Below, one piece after another: positions 47,947-56,565 of a stretch of 64,000 bases of DNA; position 1 is the stretch's first letter; each line of letters starts with the position of its first letter. The notes below the pieces were generated by a model that searched no databases, was not told where the DNA came from, and saw only the letters and a list, made by a program, of their open reading frames with translations. The translations under genes and the position numbers were made by a program. Origin of the DNA: Streptomyces cynarae (GTDB lineage: Bacteria > Actinomycetota > Actinomycetes > Streptomycetales > Streptomycetaceae); the NCBI RefSeq assembly GCF_025642135.1, contig NZ_CP106793.1, positions 1,302,001-1,366,000 on the forward strand, written 5' to 3'.

Positions 47947-49341
47947 CCTCGCGGTGATCGGCGCGGGCCCGGCGGGGCTCGCCGCGGCGCTCGCGGCAGC
48001 GGCGCGCGGCGTGCGCGTCACACTCGTCGACGCGGCCCCCGAGGCGGGCGGCCAGTTCTACCGGCAGCCCGCCGCCGGACTCGGTGCGCGGCGCGCGCGG
48101 GCCCTGCACCACCAGTGGCGCACCTGGCTGCGGCTGCGCGAAGGACTCGACCGGCACCTCGCGGCCGGACGCGTCAGCCACCTGGCGGATCACCATGTGT
48201 GGTGCGTGGAGCGGGAGTCGGAGGGGTTCGCCGTGCACGCCCTGCTCGGGCCCGAGCAGGAGCGTCCGGTCGCCGTGCGGGCCCGCGCCGTGCTTCTGGC
48301 GACCGGCGGCTACGAGCGGGTGCTGCCCTTCCCCGGCTGGACGCTGCCCGGGGTCGTCACCGCCGGCGGCGCACAGGCCATGCTCAAGGGCGCACTGGTG
48401 GTGCCGGGGCGCAGGGCGGTCGTGGCCGGGACCGGGCCGCTGCTGCTTCCGGTTGCGACCGGTCTCGCGGCGGCGGGGGTGACGGTCGCCGCGCTCGTGG
48501 AGTCGGCCGATCCGAGGGCCTTCGTACGGTGCGCCGGGGCCCTGGCCGGCCGGCCCGGCAAAGCGGTCGAGGCGACGGCGTACGCGGCCCGGCTGCTGCG
48601 GCACGGGGTGCGGATCCTCGCCCGGCACACCGTGGTCGAGGCGCAGGGCACCGACCGGCTGGAGGCGGTGACCGTCGCCGCGCTCGACGCCGATGGACGG
48701 GTCCGGGCGGGCACCGCGCGCCGTGTCCCTTGCGACACCCTCGCCGTCGGGCACGGCATGCTCCCGCACACCGACCTCGCCGAAACCCTCGGCTGCCGCA
48801 TCGACGGGGCGAGCGTCGCCGTCGACGACGAACAGCGCACCGGCGTCCCGGGGGTCTGGGCGGCGGGCGAGGCCACCGGGATCGGTGGTGCGGCGCTCGC
48901 CCTGGCCGAGGGGCACATCGCCGGACGGTCCGTCGCCGCGCGGCTCGCCGGTGCCGTGCCCGATCCGCGGGGTGGGAGCGCGCCGGGCGGAGCCGGGCGT
49001 CGCTGCGCGCGTTCTTCGCGGCGCTCGACAACGCGTATGCGCCGCCTGCCCGCTGGGCCGAGCAGGTCACCGACGACACCGTGGTGTGCCGTTGCGAGGA
49101 GGTGCGCGCCGGGAGCGTACGGGAGGCCGTCGCCGAGTTGGGCGCCGGTGATCTGCGGACGGTGAAGCTGCTGACGCGGGCCGGGATGGGCTGGTGCCAG
49201 GGCCGGGTGTGCGGGCCCGGGGTTGCCGGGATCGCCGGGTGCGCGGAGACGGTGATCCGGAGGCCGCTCGCCCGGCCGGTGCCGCTCCGGGTGCTGGCCG
49301 GGGAGCCCGGAGAGGACCGTCGACAAGAGGACCATCGGTAA
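47936..49341 (+). pseudogene. FAD/[2Fe-2S] oxidoreductase, D-hydroxyproline dehydrogenase alpha-like, single-base frameshift
   Basis: A flavoprotein of about 468 residues once corrected. The first frame carries the FAD motif GAGPAGLAAALAAA, the AGGQFYRQP segment and a second nucleotide-binding site (VVAGTGPLLLPVATG). It goes out of frame after AVPDPRG. The next frame continues with SRASLRAFFAALDNAYAPP and a BFD-type [2Fe-2S] domain (VVCRCEEVRAG...GMGWCQGRVCGP) to 49341. Adding one G to the G4 run at 48968-48971 restores an intact HcnB-like protein. As this is the third such break, an assembly error is likely. AGGAGGGG precedes the ATG. Confidence 0.87.
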
Positions 49342-49342
49342 C

Positions 49343-49350
49343 ATGTCACA
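49343..49350. promoter_or_regulatory. ATGTCACA motif before the deaminase gene
   Basis: ATGTCACA is the reverse complement of the TGTGACAT found before the first gene of the cluster. It lies 24 bases before the deaminase start and right after the stop of the preceding gene, so it may mark an internal promoter. Confidence 0.45.
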
Positions 49351-49374
49351 CGTCATCGAGATGGGGTATCGCGT

Positions 49375-50271
49375 ATGACCGTCCCGGAGCATCGCCCCTG
49401 GCGCGGCGTTCTCGTCGCCACCGCCCTTCCGCTCACCGACACACTCGCCGTCGACCACGCCAGGTTCGCCGACCACTGCGCCTGGCTGGTGGAGAACGGC
49501 TGCGACGGTGTCGTGCCGAACGGCTCGCTCGGCGAGTACCAGGTGCTCACCCCCGAGGAGCGTGCCCGGGCCGTGGAGACCGCCGTGTCCGCGATCGGCG
49601 GGGCCCGGGTGATGCCCGGCGTCTCCGCGTACGGTTCGGCGGAGGCCCGCCGCTGGGCCGAGCAGGCGCGCGACGCGGGCTGTGCGTCGGTGATGCTGCT
49701 GCCGCCGAACGCCTACCGCGCCGACGAGCGCTCCGTGCTCGCCCACTACGAGGAGGTGGCGAAGGCGGGGCTGCCGGTGGTGGCGTACAACAACCCCATC
49801 GACACCAAGGTCGACCTCGTCCCCGAACTGCTCGCCAAGCTGCACGGCGAGGGGTTCGTCCACGCGGTCAAGGAGTTCTCGGGCGACCCCCGCCGCGCCT
49901 ACCGCCTCGCCGAACTCGCCCCGGAGCTGGACCTGTTGATCGGTGCCGACGACGTCCTGCTGGAGCTCGCGGTCGCCGGCGCCAAGGGCTGGGTGGCCGG
50001 TTACCCCAACGCCCTCCCCCGCGCCTCGGTGCAGTTGTACCGCGCTGCGGTCGCGGGCGACCTCGACACCGCGGTTCCGTTGTACCGGCAGTTGCACCCA
50101 CTGCTGCGCTGGGACTCCCGCGTGGAGTTCGTCCAGGCGATCAAGCTGTCGATGGACGTCGTCGGCCGGTACGGCGGTCCCGTACGGCCGCCTCGCATGC
50201 CGCTGCCGGCCGAGCAGGAGGCCGCCGTGCGCGCCGCCACGGAGAAGGCCGTCGCGGCAGGGCTCGCGTAG
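49375..50271 (+). CDS. DapA-family lyase, probable pyrroline-4-hydroxy-2-carboxylate deaminase
   Basis: A 298-residue class I aldolase-fold protein of the dihydrodipicolinate synthase family. The Schiff-base Lys166 lies in FVHAVKEFSGD and Tyr138 in VAYNNP. The GSLGEY loop replaces the GTTGE of true DapA. Between a D-hydroxyproline dehydrogenase and a hydroxyproline epimerase, the expected reaction is removal of water and ammonia from pyrroline-4-hydroxy-2-carboxylate to give 2-oxoglutarate semialdehyde. The ATG at 49375 lacks a strong Shine-Dalgarno but is well placed. Confidence 0.88.
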   Translation: MTVPEHRPWRGVLVATALPLTDTLAVDHARFADHCAWLVENGCDGVVPNGSLGEYQVLTPEERARAVETAVSAIGGARVMPGVSAYGSAEARRWAEQARDAGCASVMLLPPNAYRADERSVLAHYEEVAKAGLPVVAYNNPIDTKVDLVPELLAKLHGEGFVHAVKEFSGDPRRAYRLAELAPELDLLIGADDVLLELAVAGAKGWVAGYPNALPRASVQLYRAAVAGDLDTAVPLYRQLHPLLRWDSRVEFVQAIKLSMDVVGRYGGPVRPPRMPLPAEQEAAVRAATEKAVAAGLA

Positions 50272-50285
50272 AAGGGAGGCCGGTC

Positions 50286-51287
50286 ATGCGCAGCAAACTC
50301 GTCCTGCACGCCGTCGACTCCCACACCGAGGGCATGCCGACCCGGGTGATCACCGGCGGCATCGGCACCATCCCCGGTGCGACCATGAACGAGCGACGCC
50401 TGTGGTTCCGTGAACACCGCGACGACGTCAAGCAGTTGCTGATGAACGAGCCGCGCGGGCACGCGGCGATGAGCGGCGCGATCCTCCAGCCGCCCACCCG
50501 TCCCGACTGCGACTGGGGCGTCGTCTACATCGAGGTCTCCGGCTATCTGCCGATGTGCGGGCACGGCACGATCGGGGTCGCGACCGTCCTCGTGGAGACG
50601 GGCATGGTGGAGGTCGTCGAGCCGGTGACCACCATCCGGCTGGACACCCCGGCGGGTCCCGTCGTCGCCGAGGTCGCCGTCGAGGGCGGCGCGGCCAAGG
50701 CCGTCACCCTCAGGAACGTGCCGTCCTTCTGCGTGGGCCTCGACCGCAAGGCCACCCTGCCCGACGGGCGCACGGTGACCTACGACCTCGCGTACGGGGG
50801 CAACTTCTACGCGATCCTGCCGCTGGCGGAGTTCGGGCTGCCGTTCGACCGCGCCCGCAAGGACGACATCCTCGCGGCCGGGCTCGCGCTGATGGAGGCG
50901 ATCAACGCCGAGGAGGAGCCCGTCCACCCCGAGGACCCGACGATCCGCGGGTGCCACCACGTCCACCTGTACGCGCCGGGGGCCACCGCCCGGCTGTCCC
51001 GGCACGCGATGGTCATCCACCCGGGCTGGTTCGACCGCTCCCCGTGCGGTACGGGTACCAGCGCGCGCATGGCGCAGCTGCACGCACGCCGCGAACTTCC
51101 GCTGCACACCGAGTTCGTGAACGAGTCCTTCATCGGGACGCGGTTCACAGGGCGCCTGCTGGGGACCACGGAGGTCGCCGGCCGCCCCGCGGTGCTGCCC
51201 AGCTTCACGGGGCGGGCGTGGGTGACGGGCACGGCGCAATACCTTCTGGACCCGGAGGACCCGTTCCCGGCTGGGTTCGTGCTGTAG
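50286..51287 (+). CDS. Proline racemase family, probable 4-hydroxyproline 2-epimerase
   Basis: A 333-residue proline-racemase-fold enzyme. Both catalytic cysteines are present: Cys91 in PMCGHGTIG and Cys254 in RSPCGTGTSA. A pair of cysteines marks true racemases/epimerases and excludes the Thr-containing dehydratases. The expected reaction is conversion of trans-4-hydroxy-L-proline to cis-4-hydroxy-D-proline, the first step of the pathway served by the upstream genes. The ATG at 50286 follows GAAGGGAGG, 14 bases after the deaminase stop. Confidence 0.92.
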   Translation: MRSKLVLHAVDSHTEGMPTRVITGGIGTIPGATMNERRLWFREHRDDVKQLLMNEPRGHAAMSGAILQPPTRPDCDWGVVYIEVSGYLPMCGHGTIGVATVLVETGMVEVVEPVTTIRLDTPAGPVVAEVAVEGGAAKAVTLRNVPSFCVGLDRKATLPDGRTVTYDLAYGGNFYAILPLAEFGLPFDRARKDDILAAGLALMEAINAEEEPVHPEDPTIRGCHHVHLYAPGATARLSRHAMVIHPGWFDRSPCGTGTSARMAQLHARRELPLHTEFVNESFIGTRFTGRLLGTTEVAGRPAVLPSFTGRAWVTGTAQYLLDPEDPFPAGFVL

Positions 51288-51344
51288 TCCCCTGCCGCAG
51301 CCGCCCGGTACGGGAACGCCGGAGCACTGGGACACTGGTGCTGC

Positions 51345-51351
51345 GTGACAT
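51345..51351. promoter_or_regulatory. GTGACAT motif before gntR
   Basis: GTGACAT lies 27 bases before the gntR start, in the same register of sequence as the motifs at 46480 and 49343. It is a candidate site for autoregulation. Confidence 0.4.
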
Positions 51352-51378
51352 TGCATCCTTCGAGGAGACAGAAACACC

Positions 51379-52095
51379 ATGGCCGCCCCGCGCCCCAGCT
51401 CCCCCTCCCCCGCTCCCGCCCTGCCCACGCTCGGCGGCAAGAAGAGCAGTTACCGCGAGCGGGTGGCCGACGCCCTGCGGGCCGCGCTTGTCGCGGGCGA
51501 GCTGCGCCCCGGCGAGGTGTACTCCGCGCCGACGCTGGCCGCCCGCTTCGGCGTCTCGGCGACCCCGGTGCGCGAGGCCATGCTCGACCTGGTCAAGGAG
51601 GGCCTGGTCGACACCGTCCCCAACAAGGGCTTCCGGGTCACCGAGGTCTCCGAGAAGCAGCTCGACGAATACACCCACGTCCGCTCCCTGATCGAGATCC
51701 CGACCACCGTGGCGCTCGCCCGGACGGCCGACCGGGTCTCGCTGGAGGCCCTGCGCCCGGCCGCCCGGGAGATCGTCACCGCCGCGGCGGCCGGGGACCT
51801 CATCGCCTACGTCGAGGCCGACACCCGCTTCCACCTCGGCCTGTTGGCCCTCGCCGGCAACGCGCACCTCGTCGAGGTGGTCGGTGACCTGCGCAAGCGG
51901 TCGCGTCTGTACGGGCTGACCGCGCTCGTCGAGGCGGGCCGGCTGCTCGCCTCGGCCCAGGAGCACCTCGAACTCCTCGACGCCCTGCTGGAAGGGGACG
52001 AGGGGGCCGTACGGACGGTGATGACCCGTCACATCGGGCATGTCCGCGGCCTGTGGGCCGCCCACGGCCGGGACCAGGACCGAGCGCGCGACTGA
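51379..52095 (+). CDS. GntR family (FCD-type) transcriptional regulator
   Basis: A 238-residue FadR-type GntR regulator. The winged HTH (about 25-85) reads YRERVADALRAALVAGELRPGE...LAARFGVSATPVREAMLDLVKEGLV, followed by the FCD ligand-binding helices with metal-binding histidines in ADTRFHLGLL and later H-x-x-H-x-x-x. It starts 91 bases after the epimerase and probably controls the hydroxyproline cluster through the GTGACAT-type sites. The likely signal is hydroxyproline or a breakdown product. Confidence 0.92.
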   Translation: MAAPRPSSPSPAPALPTLGGKKSSYRERVADALRAALVAGELRPGEVYSAPTLAARFGVSATPVREAMLDLVKEGLVDTVPNKGFRVTEVSEKQLDEYTHVRSLIEIPTTVALARTADRVSLEALRPAAREIVTAAAAGDLIAYVEADTRFHLGLLALAGNAHLVEVVGDLRKRSRLYGLTALVEAGRLLASAQEHLELLDALLEGDEGAVRTVMTRHIGHVRGLWAAHGRDQDRARD

Positions 52096-52125
52096 CCACG
52101 CCCGCGCCGCGGCCCCGGTCCGAGG

Positions 52126-52155
52126 TCGGCGGCTCACCGCTCGGCGGCTCACCGT
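52126..52155. repeat. 15-bp tandem duplication between gntR and the secreted BNR protein
   Basis: Two 15-bp units (52126-52140 and 52141-52155) differ only at the last base. They lie 31 bases after the gntR stop in the convergent gap. Confidence 0.8.
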
Positions 52156-52190
52156 TCGGTGGCAGACACCGAAGGGTGGTCAGACCCGAA

Positions 52191-54350
52191 TCAGCGGCGT
52201 GTCGTAGCCGCATCCCACATCAGCGGCGTGTCGTCGAAGACCACAGCGATCCTGATCTTCGTCCCGGCCGCGATCGTCCCCGGAAGCGTCACGTTCCCCT
52301 TCTGGTCCTGGTCGAAGGCAACCGGGCCGAGGTCGGTGACCCTCCCGTCGGGCGCGAACACGTAGACGTGGCCCGTCGTGTTCGCGTGCAGGGCCCTGCC
52401 CGCCGGGTCCGATGCCGCCGCGTCCAGCGACACGGTGGCCTTCACGCCGACCCGGTTCGCCGGGATCAGGCTCTTCGACCGCTCGGCCCTCGTCAGGTCC
52501 GCGGCGGCCGGAGCCTGCTGGACGAGCTGCCACTCCTGCGAGCCGTCGCCGACCGCGTTCTGCAAGGTCAGCGCCGCCCCTCGGGACGCACCGGTCAGGT
52601 ACACGTTCGTGTTCCTGGCCGACTGGAACGTGTAGTAGCCGTCGGCGGTCCTGATGATGTTCCAGCTGCCCGTCGCGCTGTTGTCGACCCACTGGCCGAT
52701 CCTCTGGCCGACCGTCGCGTTCCCGGTCCAGACGGCCGCCGCCCGGCCGCCCGACTTGTTCAGCAAGGTCACCCCGCCGTTCGGTTCGGTCACCACGTGC
52801 CAGTACTGGGTGTCCGCGTTCGCCACGGAGCCGGGGTCCTCCAGGCGGACGTCGGGCACGTCGCCGTTGCCGAGGTTCGCGTCGTTGGTCTTGCCGCCGG
52901 TACCGATCACCTGGCCGGTCTTGCGGTTCACCAACCGGTAGTAGGCGCCCTGCGAATGACCGAGATCCACCTCGGCGTACGCGATCGTCGACGTGCCCTG
53001 GTTGTTGAGTATCTCGATGCGGCCGGTGCCGGCGACGTACTGCAGGTTGCGGCTGTAGCCGGCCGGTGAGGTCGTCTGGTACTCCTTCCACACGCCGTCG
53101 CTGCGTCCGCTCTCGTTGACCCAGACGTCGCCGCTGCCGGCGGCGTTGTAGACCAGGCGCCCGTCGGGAAGTCTGATGACGACCGGGCTGCCGTTCACCG
53201 CGAGCGGGTGGGAACCGGCGTCGACCGGCAGGGAGGTGACGGGGTTGCCCGTCGACGCGGAGTAGAACTTCAGCGGGTTGTCGGAGATCGCGTACCGGGT
53301 GTTGACTCCGCCGCCCCAGTACTCGTAGGTGAGGAGCCACTTGCCGTCCGTCGTCGGGACGACGTTGGTCATGCCCGGCCGCCCACCGCCGATCTCCGTC
53401 TTGCCGCCGCCCATGTCCTGGGTGAGTCCCGGGACGTCGACGACGGGACCGCTCCACTGCGCACTGCGGCCGTTCCAGGTCCTGTGGACGAGGATCTGGC
53501 CGTGCGAGTCCGCGGCGGTGTCGTTCGCGGGATCCGGTGTCGGGGCGCCGGTGACGGGATCGAAGCCGGTGTAGTCGTTCTCGTCGGAGTAGTAGCAGAC
53601 GAGTCGGCCCTCGTAGACCATCAGGTACGGCTCCCAGAGGGGATCCACCTGCTTGTACGTGTTCGCCTCGGAGACGTTCCGGCCGATCGCGCCCGCGCTG
53701 CCGCCCTGCCAGCCGCCCGTGGCGACGACGTTGACGACCTTCCACGAGACGCCCTGGTCGGTGCTGGAGTACAGGGCGATCGCCAGGTCCTTGCGGTCTC
53801 CGTCGTTGGACGGCGTCCAGTTCGGGTCGGCCGCCTTGTGCTCTTTGTAGTAGTAGTCGTCGCCCGACACGACGCTCGCCAGGAGCAGCGTGCCCGCCTT
53901 CAGGTTCCCGATGTCCTGCGGAAGCACGTACAGGTACGGGTTGGTCCAGTTGCTCGTGTACTTGGCGTACCGGGGATCACCGGAGAGGTACGCCGGAGCC
54001 TTGACCTGTGACAGCGGCTGCCAGGACGTGCCGTGGTCGTCGCTCTTGTAGACCGGGAGAGTCTCACCGTCGGCGCTTCCCGTCGACGGCACGACGGTCG
54101 CCTTCTCGAAGGACGCGACCAGACGTCCGCTGGGCAGCAGCGCCGACTTCGGGTAGATCGCGCAGTTGCCCCGGCCTTTCAGACACGGTTCGTTCCCGAG
54201 CTGGTACAGGATCCCGCCCGTCGGGTTGTACGCCTGCGCGCCGGCCATGGGTATCGCCGCCATCGCCGATGCCGCGATGAAGGTTCCCAGCGCCTTTCCC
54301 AGCCGTCTTCTCCGCACAGCCCCTCCTTGGTTTTCCGTGGCTCGGTTCAT
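52191..54350 (-). CDS. Secreted BNR-repeat protein with ricin-type lectin domain
   Basis: A 719-residue exported protein. A signal peptide with a basic start (RRRRLGK) and hydrophobic core ends near AGAQA at residue 40. The next 400 residues form a sialidase-like beta-propeller with two Asp-boxes (SDDHGTSW at 103-110, SSTDQGVSW at 195-203). A ricin-type beta-trefoil (about 455-600) follows, with QYW, SW and EWQ repeats, and a C-terminal beta domain. It probably acts on a galactose- or arabinose-rich polysaccharide outside the cell, with the sugar products taken up by the adjacent ABC importer. Its ATG overlaps the beta-galactosidase stop. True sialidase activity is not shown. Confidence 0.82.
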   Translation of the reverse strand: MNRATENQGGAVRRRRLGKALGTFIAASAMAAIPMAGAQAYNPTGGILYQLGNEPCLKGRGNCAIYPKSALLPSGRLVASFEKATVVPSTGSADGETLPVYKSDDHGTSWQPLSQVKAPAYLSGDPRYAKYTSNWTNPYLYVLPQDIGNLKAGTLLLASVVSGDDYYYKEHKAADPNWTPSNDGDRKDLAIALYSSTDQGVSWKVVNVVATGGWQGGSAGAIGRNVSEANTYKQVDPLWEPYLMVYEGRLVCYYSDENDYTGFDPVTGAPTPDPANDTAADSHGQILVHRTWNGRSAQWSGPVVDVPGLTQDMGGGKTEIGGGRPGMTNVVPTTDGKWLLTYEYWGGGVNTRYAISDNPLKFYSASTGNPVTSLPVDAGSHPLAVNGSPVVIRLPDGRLVYNAAGSGDVWVNESGRSDGVWKEYQTTSPAGYSRNLQYVAGTGRIEILNNQGTSTIAYAEVDLGHSQGAYYRLVNRKTGQVIGTGGKTNDANLGNGDVPDVRLEDPGSVANADTQYWHVVTEPNGGVTLLNKSGGRAAAVWTGNATVGQRIGQWVDNSATGSWNIIRTADGYYTFQSARNTNVYLTGASRGAALTLQNAVGDGSQEWQLVQQAPAAADLTRAERSKSLIPANRVGVKATVSLDAAASDPAGRALHANTTGHVYVFAPDGRVTDLGPVAFDQDQKGNVTLPGTIAAGTKIRIAVVFDDTPLMWDAATTRR

Positions 54351-56515
54351 CGGCCTTCTCCTCGCCGGGGATCGGGTGCCGCGGCGAGCACGCGTACGTC
54401 CCACGCCCCGAGCACCAGCTCGGTGCCCGACGCGATCTCGTCGCCGTCCAGGACGTCGGTCAGTTCGACCGGAGCGGCGACACGGGCGGCCTCCCAGCTC
54501 CAGTTGTGGACGATGTGGACGCGGCGTCCGTCCGGGGAGGTGCCGGTCGTCGCGGTGACGGACGCGGGGAGGTCACGCCAGCCGTGGCGTGCGGTGGGCA
54601 CCAGCCACGCGGCGAGCGCGCGGGCGAAGGCGCGGTCCGGAACCGTGCCGACGTACGTGATCCGGCCCTCGCCGTGGCGGCGGGTGGTGACCGCGGGCCA
54701 GCGGCCGAAGTGCGGGTGCTCGTACGTGGCGAGGACGTCGGCGTCGGTGACGATCAGGCCGTCCGCCCACCGCGTGGCCGTCGCGCCCTCGGGCAGGTGG
54801 AGGAGGCCGCCTGCCGTGGCGTGGACCGGGATGTCGCGGACGAGGTTGCTGAACTCGTCGTAGTGGACGCCTGCGGCGTCGGCGAGCCGCCCGGGTGCCC
54901 TTTCGTGCCGGGCCCGTGCCTGGTGGTCGGCGTAGGCGGTGCGGGGACCGAGGACGAGGTGGCCGCCCGCGTGGGCGTAGGCGGCGAGCCAGTCGATCGT
55001 CTCGTCGTGGGCGATGTACAGAGCGGGGACCACGAGCACCGGGTGGCGTCGCGCGGCCGCCTCGGGCGGCATGCCCGGCCGTTCGCCGCGCGGGTCGTGC
55101 AGTTGGCGGGCGTGGACGATCCGCACCTGACGGCGCGCGTCGAAGGCGCCGCGGTAGAAGGGGTCGAAGATGCGGTGGTAGGCGGCCGGGTCCGGTTCGC
55201 CGTCGGCGGTGGCGAGGGGTGGGTGCTGCTGCATGAGCCACTTGCTGGGCGTCGAGTAGACCATCGTGATGTCGGCGTCCGGCTCGATCCCGGCCACGAG
55301 CGGGCCGGCCTTGTCGAACTCGGCTCCCAGCCGCGCCAGTTCCGCATACGCACGGCCGGGTCGCCCACTGTGCGGCAGGACACCGCCCCAGTACGTCTCC
55401 GCGCCGAAGCGCAGGGTCTGCCACTGCCAGTACTCGATCATCCGCGCACCGCGCGCCACGTGTGCCCACGCGGCCTGCCGCCACTGGCCGTCGTAGGCGG
55501 GGCGGTTGTCCCAGGCGAAGCCGATGGAGCCCGCGTTGGTCTCGGTGACCAGGAACGGCTCCTGGCGTGAGGAGAACATCCAGTCCGCCGTCTGGTACAT
55601 CGCCCACACGCCGGTGGTCTTCCAGATCTGCTCGTGGTCGTCGGGTGTCGGGTCGGGCAGCAGCAGCCCGTCCTGCATGTCGTAGTACGGGTTGCCGGAG
55701 GCGATGTCGAGCGGGTCGGTCAGCTCGTCGTCCTCAACTCCTCGGCGGGTGTAGGAGATGCAGGTGGTGACGAACTGGCCGGGGCGGGCGTACTCGCGCA
55801 CGATGTCGGCCTGCCAGCCGATGAACTCGGTCACCTGGCTCGCCTGGAACTCCCGCCAGGCCAGGTCGTACTGGGGCTGGGCGTTGCCGTCCGGGGCCCA
55901 CAGGTCGGCCCACGTGGACAGCCGGTGGGACCAGTACACGAGGCCCCACTCGCGGTTGAGGGTCTCGACATCGCCGTACTTCTGCCGCAGACGGTCCACG
56001 AAGCGCTGGAAGACGCCGTGGTTGTGGAAGAGGTGCAGGCCCGGTTCGTTGTCCACCTGCCATCCGATGACGGCCGGGTGGTCGGCGTACCGGGCGACGA
56101 TCTTCCGGATGACCCGCTCGGCGTGGAAGCGGAAGGCGGGGTGGGTGAAGTCGACCTCCTGGCGGGCACCCCAGCCGATCCGCTGCCCGGTGGCCTGCTC
56201 CGCGGTGATCTCCGGGTACTGGCGGGCCAGCCACGGCGGCACCGCGTACGTCGGCGTGCCGAGGATGACGGAGATGCCGCGTTCGTGGGCGCCGTCGAGG
56301 ACCGGCTGCAGCCAGTCGAGGTCGAACCTCCCGTTCTCCGGCTCCCACGTCGACCAGACCGACTCGCCCACCCGGATCACGGTGAACTTCGCCTGGGACA
56401 TCAGGTCGAGGTCGGTCTTGAGCCGCTCGTCGGACCGCAGTTCGGGGTCGTAGGCGGGCGTGTACTCGTGGTAGTAGGCGGCGCCGAACAGGACGCGGGC
56501 GGGCAGGACCGCCAT
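54347..56515 (-). CDS. GH42 beta-galactosidase
   Basis: A 722-residue glycoside hydrolase family 42 beta-galactosidase, trimeric in known members. The acid/base Glu157 lies in WQVDNEPG and the nucleophile Glu326 in FLVTETNAG. GAAYYHEYTP at the start and the C-terminal domains are standard. There is no signal peptide, so it cleaves imported galacto-oligosaccharides inside the cell. The ATG at 56513-56515 has GGAGG eight bases ahead. It follows the sugar permeases in one operon and precedes the secreted BNR protein by a 4-bp overlap. Confidence 0.94.
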   Translation of the reverse strand: MAVLPARVLFGAAYYHEYTPAYDPELRSDERLKTDLDLMSQAKFTVIRVGESVWSTWEPENGRFDLDWLQPVLDGAHERGISVILGTPTYAVPPWLARQYPEITAEQATGQRIGWGARQEVDFTHPAFRFHAERVIRKIVARYADHPAVIGWQVDNEPGLHLFHNHGVFQRFVDRLRQKYGDVETLNREWGLVYWSHRLSTWADLWAPDGNAQPQYDLAWREFQASQVTEFIGWQADIVREYARPGQFVTTCISYTRRGVEDDELTDPLDIASGNPYYDMQDGLLLPDPTPDDHEQIWKTTGVWAMYQTADWMFSSRQEPFLVTETNAGSIGFAWDNRPAYDGQWRQAAWAHVARGARMIEYWQWQTLRFGAETYWGGVLPHSGRPGRAYAELARLGAEFDKAGPLVAGIEPDADITMVYSTPSKWLMQQHPPLATADGEPDPAAYHRIFDPFYRGAFDARRQVRIVHARQLHDPRGERPGMPPEAAARRHPVLVVPALYIAHDETIDWLAAYAHAGGHLVLGPRTAYADHQARARHERAPGRLADAAGVHYDEFSNLVRDIPVHATAGGLLHLPEGATATRWADGLIVTDADVLATYEHPHFGRWPAVTTRRHGEGRITYVGTVPDRAFARALAAWLVPTARHGWRDLPASVTATTGTSPDGRRVHIVHNWSWEAARVAAPVELTDVLDGDEIASGTELVLGAWDVRVLAAAPDPRRGEGR

Positions 56516-56565
56516 AGGGAGAACCTCCGGGAGAGGGTGAAGGGTACGAGTGGGGCGCTCGAGCG

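Noticed and set aside
52191..54350. Calling the secreted BNR protein a sialidase
   Set aside because: Asp-boxes are present, but the arginine triad and the R-I-P motif could not be placed. Asp-boxes alone occur in several unrelated propellers.
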